Source: Arthrobacter ruber | GTDB lineage: Bacteria > Actinomycetota > Actinomycetes > Actinomycetales > Micrococcaceae | Direction: 5' to 3' | NCBI RefSeq assembly: GCF_002954225.1 | Contig: NZ_PPTH01000010.1 | Coordinates: 40,464-104,463, forward strand | Length of the DNA stretch: 64,000 nucleotides | Part shown: positions 55,182 to 64,000 of the stretch, piece after piece | Position numbering within the stretch: the stretch's first letter is position 1 | Layout: every line of letters begins with the position of its first letter | Notes under the pieces: generated by a model | What the model saw: the letters and a program-made list of their open reading frames with translations, nothing else | Database searches by the model: none | Told to the model about the DNA's origin: nothing | Program-made: the position numbers and the translations under genes

Positions 55182-56522
55182 CTAGTGGAACGCTACAGTA
55201 CCGGCTGTGGTCACGGGCTGCGACTTCGCGGTTTGTTTGATCCGCGCCCTGACGACGAGCACTAGGACACCGGATAGCAGCGTGAAGGCGCTGGCGACGA
55301 GCATGCCGGGCTGCAGGCTGCCGGTTGCGTCCTTGAAATAGCCGGAGATGTACGGTGCGAAGAACCCGGCGAGATTGCCAATGGAGTTGATGACGCCTAT
55401 CCCGGCTGCGGCGGCGGTGCCAGTTAGGAATGTGGGCGGGATCTGCCAGAAAACAGGGATGGAGCAAAAGACGCCGACTGCAGTTATGCAGATGCCAATC
55501 ATGCTGAGTACGGGCGACCCGAGGATGAGGGACACCGCGAGGGAGAGTCCTCCGATGAAGCAGGTGATGGCAACATGGACGAAGCGGGATTGGGTTTTGT
55601 CCGAGTGCCGGGACCAGGGGAGCATCACTGCAGTTGCTACGGCGTAGGGGATGGCGGTGATCAATCCAATTTGGGTGAGGCTGAAGCTCATTCCATATGT
55701 AGCTTGGAAGCTGGACACGATCTGAGGGAGGAAGAATCCGACAGCGTACACGCCATAGGCGATGCCGAAGTAGATAAAGCCAAGCACGAACACTCTTGGC
55801 TTGAATGCAGCACGGATAGAATGCCCGTCGTGCGTTGCATTCACTGACGCATCCTCTGCTGCTATGACTGCCTCAAGCTTTTCAGCTTCATCGCGTGGAA
55901 GCCACGTTGCCTTTGTGGGCCTGTCCACCAGGACGAAGAAGCCGATGATGCCCGCAAGGACTGTCACGAGGCCTTCGATCAAAAACATGAAGCGCCAGCC
56001 GACAAGGCCGAGCAGGCCGTCGCCGTGTTCCATCATCATCGTGGAGATCGGAGACCCCAAGAGGAAGGAGACCGGAGCTGCGATATAGACGAACGCGACA
56101 ATGCGGGCTCGTTGTCCGCGCGGGAACCACATACCAAGGAAATAAATGATCCCAGGAAAGAATCCGGCTTCAGCGACGCCGAGCAGGAAGCGCAGGATGT
56201 AGAAACTGGTCGGCCCCTGAACGAAGGCCATAGCGGCGGCGATCGCTCCCCAGGTCACGACAATTCTTGTGATCCAAATTCGGGCTCCGAATCGGTCCAG
56301 CATGAATTGGCTCGGTACTTCGAAGAGGAAGTAGCCGATGAAGAAAACCCCGGCACCGAGTCCGTACGCCGTGGCGCTCAAACCGAGATCAACGTTCATT
56401 GTAAGTGCGGCGAACCCAACATTGACGCGGTCGACGTAACTGAGGAAATACAAAATCATCAACATGGGAAGAAGCCGGAACGCGACCTTTTTCATGATCG
56501 CCGGATCGATAGTGTCCATCAT
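55182..56522 (-). CDS. MFS transporter, anion:cation symporter type
   Basis: A 446-residue, 12-span permease. The N-terminal motif (LPMLMILYFLSYVDRVNVGFA) and RFLLGVAEAGFFPGIIYFLGMWFP mark the ACS family, whose members import organic acids such as glucarate, galactonate and tartrate. AGGAGG lies 1 base before ATG 56531, which is too close, and 10 bases before ATG 56522, which I choose. ATG 56519 is also possible. It is the first gene of the operon that also encodes the dehydratase and dehydrogenase, so it probably imports their substrate. Confidence 0.9.
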   Translation of the reverse strand: MMDTIDPAIMKKVAFRLLPMLMILYFLSYVDRVNVGFAALTMNVDLGLSATAYGLGAGVFFIGYFLFEVPSQFMLDRFGARIWITRIVVTWGAIAAAMAFVQGPTSFYILRFLLGVAEAGFFPGIIYFLGMWFPRGQRARIVAFVYIAAPVSFLLGSPISTMMMEHGDGLLGLVGWRFMFLIEGLVTVLAGIIGFFVLVDRPTKATWLPRDEAEKLEAVIAAEDASVNATHDGHSIRAAFKPRVFVLGFIYFGIAYGVYAVGFFLPQIVSSFQATYGMSFSLTQIGLITAIPYAVATAVMLPWSRHSDKTQSRFVHVAITCFIGGLSLAVSLILGSPVLSMIGICITAVGVFCSIPVFWQIPPTFLTGTAAAAGIGVINSIGNLAGFFAPYISGYFKDATGSLQPGMLVASAFTLLSGVLVLVVRARIKQTAKSQPVTTAGTVAFH

Positions 56523-56531
56523 TTCGGGCAT

Positions 56532-57780
56532 GCCTCCTACAACGTCGGTGTTGTTTACGGGATCTTCAAGCCAACCTCACAGCACACCAAGGCTCCCCAG
56601 AACCGTTCAGAACGTCGGGCATGTGGTCCGCTCGACATCTCTGCCTCGGGTGAATAACTGGCTGCGTCAAGTGAAGCAGATCACACCGGCAGGGTCAAGA
56701 CTTAAGTTCCACGTGACGGATCGACGTTTCGTTCTTCGGAACGGCATGGTGAGCTGACTTCGGTATTGCTTCAGAAGCGAGGAATAAAGGAGAGCTGCGT
56801 GCCGTGTGTTTCAAGCCGGTCATGAGGTGGAAGGCCGTCGCGGTGTTCCCCCACGAGGACCGCACTTTGATACGGCGGTGAAAGGCCGACGAAGCGTACC
56901 TAATCGGTGAGGAGGGATCGCCGGGTCCAGACCATAGGTCGGCATCGAGGAAATCATTCCGGTAGCAACTGAGGCCGAGGTGCGACGCGGCCTCCTACGC
57001 ACTACGGGTTGATAGCCGAGGACCCCGGGCCGGAACCGGCCGCAGCGGACGTCGGCACCACCTTCGTGGGTGTGCAACTGGATGCTGCATGACGGGCCAG
57101 GCATGACGTGATTACATGGCCCATGCAGTATCCGGCAGCTTGCATGTTCCATTGCCTTCGAGGCTGAACGGTTATTCTCGCTTCAGGCGACGTGCTGGAC
57201 TCCCTGTCGCTTGTCAAGCCGGCACTACTGCTTGGCATCGGAAAACGACACGGAACAGGCAGAGGCGTACCCCTTCCTGTCCCGCGTTGTCGTTTCCTCA
57301 AACCTGCTGCAGTGCTGTTCGTGCACCTCATGGGCATAGGAGTGCTGCTCGGCCGGGCGAGGAAGGACTTGGAAGAACTCGACCGCCATCAGGCTATGAG
57401 ACAATTCACCAACAGCTCATGTGTGCTGTAGCGCTGATTATCACCCTGACAGTTCTACTGTTGAAGCCCGTTGGGCTTAGAAAGCGCATACGCGAGCCTC
57501 GATGCAGTAGGCCCCCGGGGCGTCAGGGCTGGTACAGCGAGGAAGCCCGCCGTAGAACAGAAGATGATTTTGGCGGGATCCTTACGCACTGCATCGTCAG
57601 GACACGCGAATGTCCCTCTCCGTGCGGCGCTGCTACTGCTGCTACTGCATAGAGGTTCGTCAGTGATCGTGGCCTGCATGGACGTCGTGTGTGCCGTGAA
57701 GCGTCCTTTCCTAGAACACCTGCGTGTGTCACCCGCTTGTCAATGGCCCTGATGCTTCGGCTCGGCGCTTTAGGCGACAT
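56532..57780. other. 1.25-kb gene desert
   Basis: No supported gene. Frames of up to 178 codons on both strands overlap each other, lack SD sequences and show no domain. The part left of about 56800 presumably holds the promoter of the leftward catabolic operon. The rest looks like decayed coding DNA of unknown origin. A thorough search with frameshift tolerance would be needed to identify what was lost. Confidence 0.5.
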
Positions 57781-58107
57781 CTAGCGTGCGATGTAAGGTG
57801 CTAGCCGATCTTCGAAAGCGTCTTTGGGCATGGCTCCGACGAAGGAACCGACGACGTCCCCGTTATTGAAGATCCGGAATGCCGGGATGGAGGAGACGAC
57901 GTACCGCTGAGCGAGTTCGGGGTTCTCGTCAACGTTGACCTTAACGATCTTGAGGTTGCCTGCCTGCTCCTGTGCAATCTGGTCGAGGATCGGGCCGACG
58001 ACCCGGCATGGCGGGCACCAGGGGGCCCAGAAATCGACCAGCACCGGCAGCTCGTTCTGAAGAACCTCGGCCTGGAATGTTGACGTTGTGGCGGTCTGTG
58101 CTGGCAT
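57781..58107 (-). CDS. trxA: Thioredoxin
   Basis: A 108-residue thioredoxin with the active site WAPWCPPCR (variant CPPC rather than the usual CGPC), VKVNVDENPELAQRYVVSSIPAFRIF with the cis-Pro, and the C-terminal GAMPKDAFEDRL. Length is normal. The CPPC dipeptide is expected to shift the redox potential, as in thioredoxin-like variants. AAAGG lies about 9 bases before the ATG. It is 73 bases downstream of the SDR gene on the same strand and probably cotranscribed, thus under the TetR operators at 58935-58983. Confidence 0.93.
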   Translation of the reverse strand: MPAQTATTSTFQAEVLQNELPVLVDFWAPWCPPCRVVGPILDQIAQEQAGNLKIVKVNVDENPELAQRYVVSSIPAFRIFNNGDVVGSFVGAMPKDAFEDRLAPYIAR

Positions 58108-58180
58108 GGTGTGTTGCCTTTCGGGTAGTGGAATGCGCAGGCGAACTTAGGAGAACGCCCGAGGGGGGCGGAATGTGCGG

Positions 58181-58930
58181 TCAGAGGTCAAACGCGCCGC
58201 CGTCGACGGCGATGTCCTCGCCTGTGATGAAGCTGCCGTCATCGGAAGCCAGAAAGAGGATTGCTCTGGCGACCTCGACTGGTTGACCCAGGCGACCCAT
58301 CGGTACTGTGCTGATGAGTCCTTCCCGGACGCTTGCGCCGTCAGGTCCGAGGGAGTCGAGCATGGGGGTGTCTACCGGGCCGGGACTGACGGAGTTGACC
58401 CGGATCCCTCTATCGACCAGACCCGCAGCCAGAATGCGGGCGAAGGAGCGAACAGCGGCTTTGCTTCCTGCATAGAACGTGAAGTCTGGCCAACCCGTCA
58501 TGTGACCGTCACCAGCTACAAGAACAATCGCCCCGCCCTCTTTCATGAAAGGCAATCCCTTCTGCACGGCGAAGAACGTGCCTCGGGCGTTGACGTCGAA
58601 GGTTGAGTCGAAGTAATCGAATGTTGCGTCCTCGAGGGCGATCGAAGGAGCGATGCTCGCGCTGGTGACGATGATGTCGACAGATCCGCTGCGCTCCCTG
58701 ACAGTTGCCCACAGTTGATTCAGGTCGGCGATATTGGCCACGTCGCCCTGCAGCGCTGTGACGTTGTCGCCGAGTTCAGCAACCGCCTCATCGAGCTCTT
58801 TCTGACGGCGACCTGTGATGTAGACCGTCGCTCCTTTACTGAGCATCAGTCGCGCAGTCGCCAGCCCAATGCCGCTGCTCCCTCCTGTGATGACGGCGAT
58901 CCTGCCCGTTAATTTCTTCATCTCCAGCAT
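58181..58930 (-). CDS. SDR-family oxidoreductase
   Basis: A 249-residue classical SDR with TGGSSGIG at the nucleotide site, DVNARG, YAGSK (Tyr-x-x-x-Lys) and the C-terminal SPGPVDTPML and ITGEDIAVDGG. Two usual residues are unusual. The NNAG motif is TSAS, and the catalytic Ser about 13 residues before the Tyr is replaced by Gly (LVAGDGHMTGW). Activity may therefore be altered. The first ATG is listed; a second is three codons later. It is divergent from the TetR gene across two operator-like palindromes. Confidence 0.9.
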   Translation of the reverse strand: MLEMKKLTGRIAVITGGSSGIGLATARLMLSKGATVYITGRRQKELDEAVAELGDNVTALQGDVANIADLNQLWATVRERSGSVDIIVTSASIAPSIALEDATFDYFDSTFDVNARGTFFAVQKGLPFMKEGGAIVLVAGDGHMTGWPDFTFYAGSKAAVRSFARILAAGLVDRGIRVNSVSPGPVDTPMLDSLGPDGASVREGLISTVPMGRLGQPVEVARAILFLASDDGSFITGEDIAVDGGAFDL

Positions 58931-58934
58931 TCTC

Positions 58935-58983
58935 TGTAGTGACTGCTACACATTCAATGACCTATACTGTAGTGAACACTACG
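58935..58983. promoter_or_regulatory. Two TetR-type operators between SDR and TetR genes
   Basis: TGTAGTGACTGCTACA (58935-58950, arms TGTAG/CTACA) and TGTAGTGAACACTACG (58968-58983, with the perfect core GTAGTG-AA-CACTAC) share TGTAGTG and lie 33 bases apart, centre to centre, in the divergent promoter region. They are the expected binding sites for the TetR protein, which would control both directions. Confidence 0.75.
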
Positions 58984-59023
58984 AAAATTGCAAGTACGAT
59001 CAGCCTCCCCTGAAAGGTGCATG

Positions 59024-59653
59024 ATGCCCGCAGGTCGCAAGCGTGGGTTCGATGATCAAGCTGCCCTGCAGACGGCGATGGAGTTTTTTTGGCGTCAGGG
59101 CTACGAAGGGACGTCGATCGCGGACCTCACAACAGCTCTGGGAATCAACCCGCCCAGCCTGTATGCGGCGTTCGGGAGTAAAAGAGACCTGTTCGAGAAG
59201 GCTTTGGGGCGCTACATGTGCCAGCGGACGGCGCAGATGGAAGAAGCTATCTCCAAGCCCGGTGTCGACGAAGCGATTACCGCGTTGCTCCTGGGACGAG
59301 TTGAGGTCTTCACGGACCCGGATTTGCCAGCCGGTTGCATGACTGTCCAGTCCGGGCTGTCCCTGGCCAAACCTCACGCCGACATCGTGGAAATGCTTGC
59401 GCAGGCGCGGGAGGGCATGAGGCTCATGGTCCTGGAACGCCTTGCTCGAGCGGTGGCGGAAGGAGAGCTTCTACCCGGTACAAGTTGTGAAGCATTGACC
59501 CGGTTCATCATGACCACTCTGTATGGGTTGAGCGTTGAGGCAGCAGCGGGTGCCCCGAAGGACGAACTGATTGCAGCTGCAAACCTGGCTATCGAGGTCG
59601 TGCGAGGAATGCTGTTCCAGCCTCAAGGCCATCATGTGTATGCGCAGGTTTGA
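59024..59653 (+). CDS. TetR-family regulator
   Basis: A 209-residue regulator. The HTH (ALQTAMEFFWRQGYEGTSIADL, TALGINPPSLYAAFGSKRDLFEKAL) is typical TetR of the GRKR-FD type often paired with SDR genes. The C-terminal domain contains a Cys (PAGCMTVQSG) that could sense electrophiles. AAAGG is 3 bases before ATG 59021 and 6 before ATG 59024; I choose the latter. It is divergent from the SDR-thioredoxin pair and presumably represses it through the operators upstream. Confidence 0.92.
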   Translation: MPAGRKRGFDDQAALQTAMEFFWRQGYEGTSIADLTTALGINPPSLYAAFGSKRDLFEKALGRYMCQRTAQMEEAISKPGVDEAITALLLGRVEVFTDPDLPAGCMTVQSGLSLAKPHADIVEMLAQAREGMRLMVLERLARAVAEGELLPGTSCEALTRFIMTTLYGLSVEAAAGAPKDELIAAANLAIEVVRGMLFQPQGHHVYAQV

Positions 59654-59770
59654 GGTGCCAGCAGGCAGCAGAGATGCGTGCACTGTAGCTTCTGATCAAC
59701 CGCTGCTCGATAAGCAGGCACATGCAGGAAAGCACACGACAAGCGTCACGCACAGCAAGGGAGCGGCATC

Positions 59771-60262
59771 GTGATGGCTGAAGCTGGTTCCGCACTAACC
59801 AGACCTCTGACCCTCACGCTCCTGCCGGAACGTCTGAGCATCTACCGTTTCGACTCAACCACTGCTCTCACTGATATCGGGCTGCTACCGGGAATCTGGT
59901 CGATTACCCGTACCCGACAGGAGCTTTCGGTCGTCGCAGCGGAAGGTTGTTGTGCGACAGCCGATGCGGAGGACCCGGGGTGGAGGTACCTGTATGTCGC
60001 CGGTCCAATCCCCTTCGATCTGACAGGCATTATCGCTGGGCTCACAGCAACGGTCGCCGCACGAAACCTGCCTGTGTTCGTCCTTTCAACCTTCGACAGC
60101 GACCTGCTGCTCGTCCGAAGTGCGTCCCTCGATCAGTCGTTGCAGGCCCTGCATGAGCAGGGCTACGGCATTCAGTACGACGCCGACGAGACACCGCCCG
60201 GTAGGCCTACTACGCACGACGGCCAATCACAACCTCCGGCCGGCAACGGCGCGGGGGTTTGA
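59771..60262 (+). CDS. ACT-domain protein (CASTOR/ACT_7-like)
   Basis: A 163-residue protein with [14 protein letters not shown] at the start and a C-terminal ACT-like half ([42 protein letters not shown]), the pattern of the ACT_7/CASTOR group known to bind amino acids or act on small-molecule sensing. GTG 59771 has GGGAG 7 bases upstream; ATG 59774 is an alternative. It precedes the PatB/MalY-type gene by 37 bases on the same strand, consistent with a regulatory role in amino-acid metabolism. Confidence 0.82.
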   Translation: MMAEAGSALTRPLTLTLLPERLSIYRFDSTTALTDIGLLPGIWSITRTRQELSVVAAEGCCATADAEDPGWRYLYVAGPIPFDLTGIIAGLTATVAARNLPVFVLSTFDSDLLLVRSASLDQSLQALHEQGYGIQYDADETPPGRPTTHDGQSQPPAGNGAGV

Positions 60263-60299
60263 ACTGGAATCTGAACCTAAGCACTTGGAGGAGAGACGC

Positions 60300-61526
60300 A
60301 TGCGTGCCGAACAACTTGCAATGAGGACAGACGCGGGAATCCCCAACCCGTTGGAGGAGCTTGGTCTGGCTGATTTACGTCAGCGCACGAGCATGAAGTG
60401 GCGTGCGCACCCTGAGGACGTCCTGCCCCTCTGGGTTGCTGAGATGGATGTCAGGCTCGCCCCCGAGATAGCCGACGCCCTCCACCGAACGATTGACTCT
60501 GGTGACACCGGGTACCCGTACGGCACCTCCTACGCGGAGGCCTTTTCCCGCTTCGCAGCTGACAGGTGGGGTTGGCACGAGCTCCAGGTCGACAGGACCG
60601 CGATCGTGCCGGACGTCATGATGGGGGTCGTCGAGGTTCTGCGGTTGGTTACTGCCCCTGGTGACGCAGTGGTGGTCAACTCACCGGTTTATGCCCCGTT
60701 CTATGCTTTTGTTGCCCACGACGACCGGCAGGTCGTTGAAGCACCTCTTGGTGCCGACAATCGGATCGACCTCCAGAGGCTGGAACTCACCTTCGCCCGT
60801 GTCACCGAACAGGGCCGGCATGCCGCTTACCTGCTGTGTAATCCGCACAACCCAACAGGCACTGTTCACACGGCTACCGAACTGGCCGCGGTCGCAGAGC
60901 TAGCCGCAAAGTACAGGGTCCGGGTTGTCTCCGATGAGATCCACGGACCCCTCGTCCTTCCTGGAGCGTCCTTCGTTCCGTACCTCAGTGTCCCCGGTGC
61001 TGATGACGGATTTGCTGTGATGTCGGCGTCGAAAGCGTGGAACCTTGCGGGCCTCAAAGCGGCTCTGGCTGTCGCTGGTCCTGCAGCAGTGGAGGACCTC
61101 GCCCGGCTACCGGAAGAGGTCAGCCATGGCCCGAGTCATGTGGGCCTAATCGCTCATACCGCAGCATTGGAGCACGGTCAGTTGTGGCTCGACTCACTGC
61201 TGCAGGGTTTGGACGACAACCGGACTCTCCTTCGTCAGCTCCTAACTAAACATCTCCCTCACGTTCAATACACCCCACCTGAGGGCACGTATCTTGCGTG
61301 GTTGAACTGCAGTTATCTGGACAGCGGGCCTCATCACGCGACCAAGGACCTCGCTGTAGTAAGTGATTTGGCTGGGCCGGCAAAGCTGTTTCTCGACCAG
61401 GCGAAAGTCGCGCTCAGCTCGGGACACGTGTTCGGCAGAGGCGGACACCAGCACGTGCGCCTCAATTTCGCCACCCATCCGGCGATCCTTACTGAAGCAG
61501 TGACGCGTATGGGTCGTGTGAACTAG
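60300..61526 (+). CDS. PatB/MalY-type C-S lyase (class I aminotransferase fold)
   Basis: A 408-residue PLP enzyme. The N-terminus ([20 protein letters not shown]) and [27 protein letters not shown] and [12 protein letters not shown] (PLP Lys) are the signatures of the MalY/PatB group, which cleaves cystathionine-like C-S bonds to pyruvate, ammonia and a thiol. GGAGGAGAG lies 5 bases before the ATG at 60300; a longer upstream frame is rejected. It follows the ACT gene and ends at a strong terminator. Conserved residues intact. Confidence 0.93.
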   Translation: MRAEQLAMRTDAGIPNPLEELGLADLRQRTSMKWRAHPEDVLPLWVAEMDVRLAPEIADALHRTIDSGDTGYPYGTSYAEAFSRFAADRWGWHELQVDRTAIVPDVMMGVVEVLRLVTAPGDAVVVNSPVYAPFYAFVAHDDRQVVEAPLGADNRIDLQRLELTFARVTEQGRHAAYLLCNPHNPTGTVHTATELAAVAELAAKYRVRVVSDEIHGPLVLPGASFVPYLSVPGADDGFAVMSASKAWNLAGLKAALAVAGPAAVEDLARLPEEVSHGPSHVGLIAHTAALEHGQLWLDSLLQGLDDNRTLLRQLLTKHLPHVQYTPPEGTYLAWLNCSYLDSGPHHATKDLAVVSDLAGPAKLFLDQAKVALSSGHVFGRGGHQHVRLNFATHPAILTEAVTRMGRVN

Positions 61527-61552
61527 CGCGCCTACACGAGTGATCAAGAACG

Positions 61553-61596
61553 AAAAGCGTAGGCCCCTCGACGGAGATCGAGGGGCCTACGCTTTT
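61553..61596. terminator. Strong bidirectional terminator
   Basis: AAAAGCGTAGGCCCCTCGA and TCGAGGGGCCTACGCTTTT form a perfect 19-base stem with a 6-base loop. A-rich and T-rich arms flank it, so it ends transcription from both the lyase gene on the left and the pectinesterase gene on the right. Confidence 0.95.
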
Positions 61597-61611
61597 GTTG
61601 TTCGCTGCGGA

Positions 61612-64000
61612 CTACCGTCCGACAGGGTTCCAGCCGTCGGTACCGGTGAGGTACTGCTGGGCGGTGGCGCCGGCTGCCTGCTCATCGGCCAGTTGTGGTC
61701 GGTTGGCGTTGATCGTGGCTCCAACCCCAGTGTTCTGGTATTCGAAGAAACGACCGTCGGTCCACAGGTTCGGAGCCATATCGGACCACGGCTGAGCGAC
61801 ACGGATCGCGGCGGGAAGGTCAGTGGTGCGGATGGTGACCTGTCCCCGGGAGTTGTAGACGATCCCGTTCTTCGTATAACCATCAGCCCAACCACGCCAG
61901 GGCCGGGCAAGGGAGAAAGTGTTAGCAGGCGCGTTGCTGATGATCGTGCTGTCAATCAGCAAGAAGCCGTACGGGTTCTTGTCAGAGGTACTCGGCGCGA
62001 ACACGTACCCGTTGTTGCTGTTGCTGCCGCGCGTAAGCGCATTGATCGTGCTGTTCTGGAACACCGCCGTGCCGCGGCCGAAGATGAAATCGACGTCGCC
62101 TTCGATGTAGCTGTTGACGAAGTACGAGCGGGAGATCACCGGGGCGTCCCCTGAATCCGCGAGCAGTGTGTCCTGGTTACCCAACAGCCGAACGTTGTCA
62201 AAGATCAACCGGTCGCCTGTGGTTTTCAGAGCGACGGCTTGCTCGCCGTTGATCTTCAGTTCCTGGTAGGAGTTCTCGATGGTCACATTCTTGACGGTGA
62301 CGTTGTTGCCCTTGATGAGCGTGGTCTGGCTTCCGCCGGTGCCGTAGGCCACACCGGTGGCGGGGTTGATGGTAAGTGCCGCGTTGTTGTAGGTGATGAC
62401 GACGTCGCGGGCGTTGCCGGTGGTGCCGATGATCGTCACCCCGTTCTTTGCGACGTTGACGAGTTCGCGGTACACACCAGGCTTGACAGCGATCACGGTG
62501 GGCTTGATAACTGTTCCAGCGACCGCAGCGTCCACAGCAGCCTGAACGGTGGTGTACTGTCCGGTGCCGTCTGCTGCTACCAAGATGTCGTGAGCGGGCA
62601 GCGGCGCGCCGACCGATGAGCCGGTGACGGCAGCGGTGGCCGCCGACTCGTTGCCGGCCCGGTCGACGGCGGTCAGCACATAGGTGTAGGTGCTGCCGTT
62701 GGCTGCTGTGCGATCCGTGTAGCTCGTTGTGGCGAGCAGGTCGGTGTTAATCCGGTTGATCGCCGTTGGGGCGGTGGTTGTTCCAGTCGAGCGGTAGAGG
62801 TTATAGCCGGCAAGATCCTCCTCCGTGTTCGCTGTCCAGGTCAGGTCGACACTGCCATCGCCTGCGGAGGCGGTAGGGGTGGCGGGAACTGCGGGAGCAA
62901 CGCTGTCCGCGGGTGGCGGGGGAGGGGTCTGGCCTGTGGGGTTCCAACCATCGTTGCCCGCCAGGTAGGTCCACTTCGTGTACTTTGCGGCATCCACGGT
63001 GCTGAGCTGCGGCCGGTCGCCGTTGATCACGGCGCCGGGGCCTGAGTTGTTGTATTCGAAGAAGCGGGCGTTTCGCCAGGAGAAGGTGGTGGACATGTCC
63101 GTCCACGCTGAGGGCTTGATGGCTGCGGGGAGGGCGGTGTCACGAACGACAACCTGTGCGATGGCGTTCGGATCATTGCTGGGCTGCCAGGGGCGGCCGA
63201 GGTGGAAGCTACCAGCGGGGGCATCGCTGAGGACCGTGCTGTCAGTGATCAGGTGGCCGAAACCCAGGCTCTTGTCGGTACTGGCAGCAGTAAGGTAGCC
63301 GTTGTTCGAGCTGCTGCCCCGCGTGGCTGCCATCAACGTGCTCTTGTCGAACACTGCGGTGCCGCGTCCGAAGATGAAATCGACGTCACCTTCGATGTAG
63401 GAGTTGGTGAAGTAGGACCGCGCGCTGACGCCGGCTGCGGGGGAATCGACGTAGAGGGTGTCCTGATCACCGAGCAGACGTACGGTATCGAACACAAGCC
63501 GGTCACCGGTGGTCTTCAGTGCTACAGCCTGCTCGCTGCCGGTTCCGGTCTCCTTGTACGAGTTCTCGATTGTGAGGTTCCGAGTTGTGACGTTGTTGGC
63601 CTTGATCAGGACGGTCGCGCTTCCAGTGGTGCCAAGGCTTCCGGTGCCGTCGGCTTTCGGCGTACCCGCAGCGTTGCCATAGGTAATGACAACGTCTTCA
63701 GGAGCTCCGCCGGCACCGACCAGGGTGATGTTCGGCTTGCTCACGGAGATCACTTCTCGATAAGTGCCGGGCTTGACGGCGATGACGAATGGAACCGCGG
63801 AGTTCGCCGGGGCCGCAGTGAGAGCAGCAGCAATCGTCGTGTAGTCCCCACTCCCGTCGGTAGCGACTGTCAAATCCGCTCCAACCACTGGTGACTTGGC
63901 AATGGTGCGGGTTCCTTCGGCGCTGGCAGCGGCCGAGGCGTTACCGGCAGCATCGACTGCGGTGACCTTGTAGAAGTAGGCAACGCCCGGAGTGCCCGTC
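61612..64000 (-). CDS. Multidomain pectinesterase with fibronectin III domains (5' end beyond window)
   Basis: An open frame of at least 795 residues that enters from the right edge, so the start and signal peptide are not seen. Order along the protein: an FnIII-type end (VAYFYKVTAVDAAGNAS), a pectinesterase domain, a second FnIII (SVDLTWTANTEEDLAGYNLY), then a second pectinesterase. Each pectinesterase has QAVALKTTGDRL, LGDQDTLY or LGNQDTL, YIEGDVDFIFGRGTAVF (Asp nucleophile) and L(G/A)RPW. The two catalytic domains are close in sequence, so they arose by duplication. The enzyme removes methyl esters from pectin outside the cell; the FnIII domains are spacers typical of secreted carbohydrate-active enzymes. 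Confidence 0.92.
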   Translation of the reverse strand, partial: TGTPGVAYFYKVTAVDAAGNASAAASAEGTRTIAKSPVVGADLTVATDGSGDYTTIAAALTAAPANSAVPFVIAVKPGTYREVISVSKPNITLVGAGGAPEDVVITYGNAAGTPKADGTGSLGTTGSATVLIKANNVTTRNLTIENSYKETGTGSEQAVALKTTGDRLVFDTVRLLGDQDTLYVDSPAAGVSARSYFTNSYIEGDVDFIFGRGTAVFDKSTLMAATRGSSSNNGYLTAASTDKSLGFGHLITDSTVLSDAPAGSFHLGRPWQPSNDPNAIAQVVVRDTALPAAIKPSAWTDMSTTFSWRNARFFEYNNSGPGAVINGDRPQLSTVDAAKYTKWTYLAGNDGWNPTGQTPPPPPADSVAPAVPATPTASAGDGSVDLTWTANTEEDLAGYNLYRSTGTTTAPTAINRINTDLLATTSYTDRTAANGSTYTYVLTAVDRAGNESAATAAVTGSSVGAPLPAHDILVAADGTGQYTTVQAAVDAAVAGTVIKPTVIAVKPGVYRELVNVAKNGVTIIGTTGNARDVVITYNNAALTINPATGVAYGTGGSQTTLIKGNNVTVKNVTIENSYQELKINGEQAVALKTTGDRLIFDNVRLLGNQDTLLADSGDAPVISRSYFVNSYIEGDVDFIFGRGTAVFQNSTINALTRGSNSNNGYVFAPSTSDKNPYGFLLIDSTIISNAPANTFSLARPWRGWADGYTKNGIVYNSRGQVTIRTTDLPAAIRVAQPWSDMAPNLWTDGRFFEYQNTGVGATINANRPQLADEQAAGATAQQYLTGTDGWNPVGR

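Noticed and set aside
57116..57652. 178-codon rightward frame in the gene desert
   Set aside because: No SD, no domain, and equally long frames on the other strand.
60120..60299. N-terminal extension of the C-S lyase
   Set aside because: Overlaps the ACT gene and lacks SD; GGAGGAGAG precedes ATG 60300.

Overview
The window looks like a large accessory replicon, most likely a conjugative plasmid, of a high-GC Gram-positive bacterium. I infer an actinomycete near Arthrobacter (Micrococcales). The reasons are an Lsr2 nucleoid protein, a plasmid Rep/primase with parAB, an actinobacterial type IV secretion operon with SCO6880-like and DUF4913-like genes, and GTG/TTG starts with strong Shine-Dalgarno (SD) sequences. 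No rRNA or tRNA gene was seen.

Left part (1-30 kb): accessory DNA with many signs of decay. It opens with a PD-(D/E)XK-type nuclease coupled to a serine resolvase. A five-gene operon of very large, mostly unrecognised proteins follows (4550-19811). Its first product has a possible His/Cys (caspase-like) dyad, and the second resembles DUF6603. A broken second resolvase lies beyond the operon. Next come a 12-residue-repeat membrane protein, a frameshifted zinc-ribbon/VSR-like nuclease gene, an SRAP (abasic-site shield) gene whose decayed N-terminal copy sits 22 kb away, and lsr2 plus a membrane protein followed by a decayed copy of the same pair.

Middle part (30-51 kb): plasmid backbone. parA and a ParB-like gene, about 20 copies of a GAAGAAATGGNNCCATTT-type repeat, a Rep/primase, small DNA-binding genes, and an HTH/membrane pair read leftwards. 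Rightwards runs a 13.4-kb conjugation operon: SLT/M23 wall hydrolase, lipoprotein, propeller-like anchor, ParA-like ATPase, P-loop-like protein, pilin-like protein, VirB8-like, VirB6-like, a VirB4 split over two genes, a VirD4/TraG coupling protein and a DUF4913-like protein. Nearly all its genes overlap by 1-4 bases or lie within a few tens of bases. No relaxase is visible.

Right part (51-64 kb): catabolic cargo. A leftward operon encodes an MFS permease, OsmC-like protein, 2-hydroxyacid dehydrogenase, enolase-superfamily sugar-acid dehydratase and IclR regulator. After a 1.25-kb desert come an SDR-thioredoxin pair divergent from a TetR gene with paired operators, an ACT protein, a PatB/MalY-type C-S lyase, a strong bidirectional terminator, and a multidomain pectinesterase running off the right edge. 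Together they suggest use of plant-derived sugar acids and pectin, but no substrate can be fixed from sequence alone.
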